Assembly: GCF_002494345.1 (NCBI RefSeq)
Contig: NZ_NXNI01000001.1
Location: 2,790,001 to 2,854,000, forward strand
Origin: Natrinema ejinorense
Lineage (GTDB): Archaea; Halobacteriota; Halobacteria; Halobacteriales; Natrialbaceae
Length of the DNA: 64,000 nucleotides
Direction of reading: 5' to 3'
The position numbers and the translations under genes were made by a program. Shown here piece after piece: positions 63,324-64,000 of this stretch (its first letter is position 1; every line of letters starts with the position of its first letter). Below the pieces are notes generated by a model, which was given only the letters and a program-made list of their open reading frames with translations, ran no database searches and was not told the origin of the DNA.

Positions 63324-64000
63324 CGCGGACTCACCACCGGGAGTCGGTCACTCACGCCCGCAGTCGCGGCCTCGAATCGCAGCCGTGCGTCGCGAACGTC
63401 CATCAGTTTCGCACCGAGCCACGTGGGGATCGGGACCGAGCCGTCGAGGACGGCGAGGGGTTTGTCGACGGACTGGTTCCCGAGCCAGAACTCGCGGGCG
63501 ACGACCTGATCGTAGCCCCACTTCTCGCGGAAATAGGACTTGCTCGCGAGGAGTTTGGCGGGATCGAGTCGATTCGAGTCGTACTCGCCGCCGCCGCCGG
63601 GACGGTGGGGAAAGAGCACCGCTGGGCAGGTGCCAAAGCGCCAGTCGGTCGCCCGGTGGGCGACGAAGAAGTCGAGGTGCTCGCGGCCGATCACGTACCG
63701 TTCGTCCCAGCCTTGCTCCTCGAGACACGCCCGGCGGAACGTCGCGACGTTCGGGACGAAGTCGAACGCGACGAGGGGGTAGCCCGCCACTATCGCCGCC
63801 GTTTTCGAGCCCGTCTCCCGGACGAGCACGTCGCCGTCCTCCGACAGATCGTGACACAGGCCCTGTATCGTCCCGTGTTCGAGCAACAGTCCGCTGATGC
63901 CGCCGAACTCGGGACGGGCCTCGAGTTGGCGAACGAGGACGTCCGCGTTCGGCGGCACCTCGTGGTCGCTGTCGACGATCGTCAGGTACTCCTCGGAGAG
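63320..64000 (-). CDS. Glycosyltransferase family 2 protein (5' end outside window)
   Basis: The frame continues beyond the window edge. The first visible residues EEYLTIVDSDHEVPPNAD contain the D-x-D metal site of GT2 enzymes, so about 80-100 N-terminal residues are missing. Later parts include NVATFRRACLEEQGWDERYVIGREHLDFF, the acceptor-side region with E-x-x-D. A GTG at 63958 would start after the catalytic motif and is not the true start. It overlaps the sulfatase gene by four bases. Continues the glycan locus. Confidence 0.82.
   Translation of the reverse strand, partial: LSEEYLTIVDSDHEVPPNADVLVRQLEARPEFGGISGLLLEHGTIQGLCHDLSEDGDVLVRETGSKTAAIVAGYPLVAFDFVPNVATFRRACLEEQGWDERYVIGREHLDFFVAHRATDWRFGTCPAVLFPHRPGGGGEYDSNRLDPAKLLASKSYFREKWGYDQVVAREFWLGNQSVDKPLAVLDGSVPIPTWLGAKLMDVRDARLRFEAATAGVSDRLPVVSPR

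Overview
The window looks like a piece of the main chromosome of a high-GC haloarchaeon of the Natrinema/Haloterrigena type. Evidence: proteins are very acidic; exported lipoproteins carry twin-arginine signals followed by a lipobox; many genes have a TATA-like box 26-30 nt before the ATG (leaderless transcripts); and there are archaeal markers such as diphthine synthase, wyosine synthase Taw1/Twy1, archaeal phosphoglycolate phosphatase and the AglB oligosaccharyltransferase. I found no rRNA, tRNA, CRISPR array, insertion sequence or origin.

Layout. 1-6.0 kb: two paralogous iron-siderophore/cobalamin-type binding proteins with an overlapping FAD oxidoreductase, then a Rieske protein, RidA, Dph5 and a membrane protein. 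6.1-8.5 kb: an alpha/beta hydrolase and an MFS transporter. 8.6-18.4 kb: a branched-chain amino acid locus, all on the minus strand, transcribed leuA, (leader ORF) ilvB, ilvN, ilvC, a 97-aa protein, leuC, leuD, an EamA transporter, leuB. 18.9-23 kb: small housekeeping and conserved haloarchaeal genes. 23-39.6 kb: an N-glycosylation/surface-polysaccharide region (AglJ, UDP-glucose dehydrogenase AglM, AglF, flippase, several glycosyltransferases, two sulfatase-like enzymes, an epimerase, AglG, AglB and a DUF368 putative polyprenyl-phosphate transporter), with an AT-rich patch at about 26.5-31 kb. 39.7-43.2 kb: a 44-aa hydrophobic protein, a CHAT (caspase-like) protease and an AAA/Orc1-like protein with a Lys-less P-loop. 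43.2-50.7 kb: glycerol catabolism, glpABC divergent from glpK plus a membrane protein. 50.7-57 kb: phosphoglycolate phosphatase, a membrane-bound winged-helix protein, DUF4870, creatininase, a Tat lipoprotein and Taw1. 57.3-64 kb: a second glycan region (FkbM methyltransferase, flippase, two small alkaline-phosphatase-superfamily paralogues, a sulfatase-like enzyme, and a GT2 cut by the window end).

How they work together. Sugar nucleotides (AglF, AglM, epimerase) feed membrane glycosyltransferases (AglJ starts on dolichyl phosphate, AglG adds hexuronic acid); flippases export lipid-linked glycans; AglB transfers them to S-layer proteins; DUF368 may return the lipid carrier. The sulfatase-like enzymes probably modify or transfer groups on these glycans. 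The ilv/leu genes make Ile, Val and Leu. The glp genes oxidise glycerol.

Most interesting points: a 28-codon leader ORF before ilvB ending in Ile-Arg-Ile-Val-Gly-Ala-Leu with uncommon codons and its stop codon inside a perfect hairpin (candidate attenuator); leuA whose only leaderless ATG is out of frame across a G6 tract; the CHAT protease/degenerate AAA pair; a two-copy 22-residue repeat in the protein between ilvC and leuC; and a tandem repeat that multiplies ATGA coupling signals between two sulfatase-superfamily genes.
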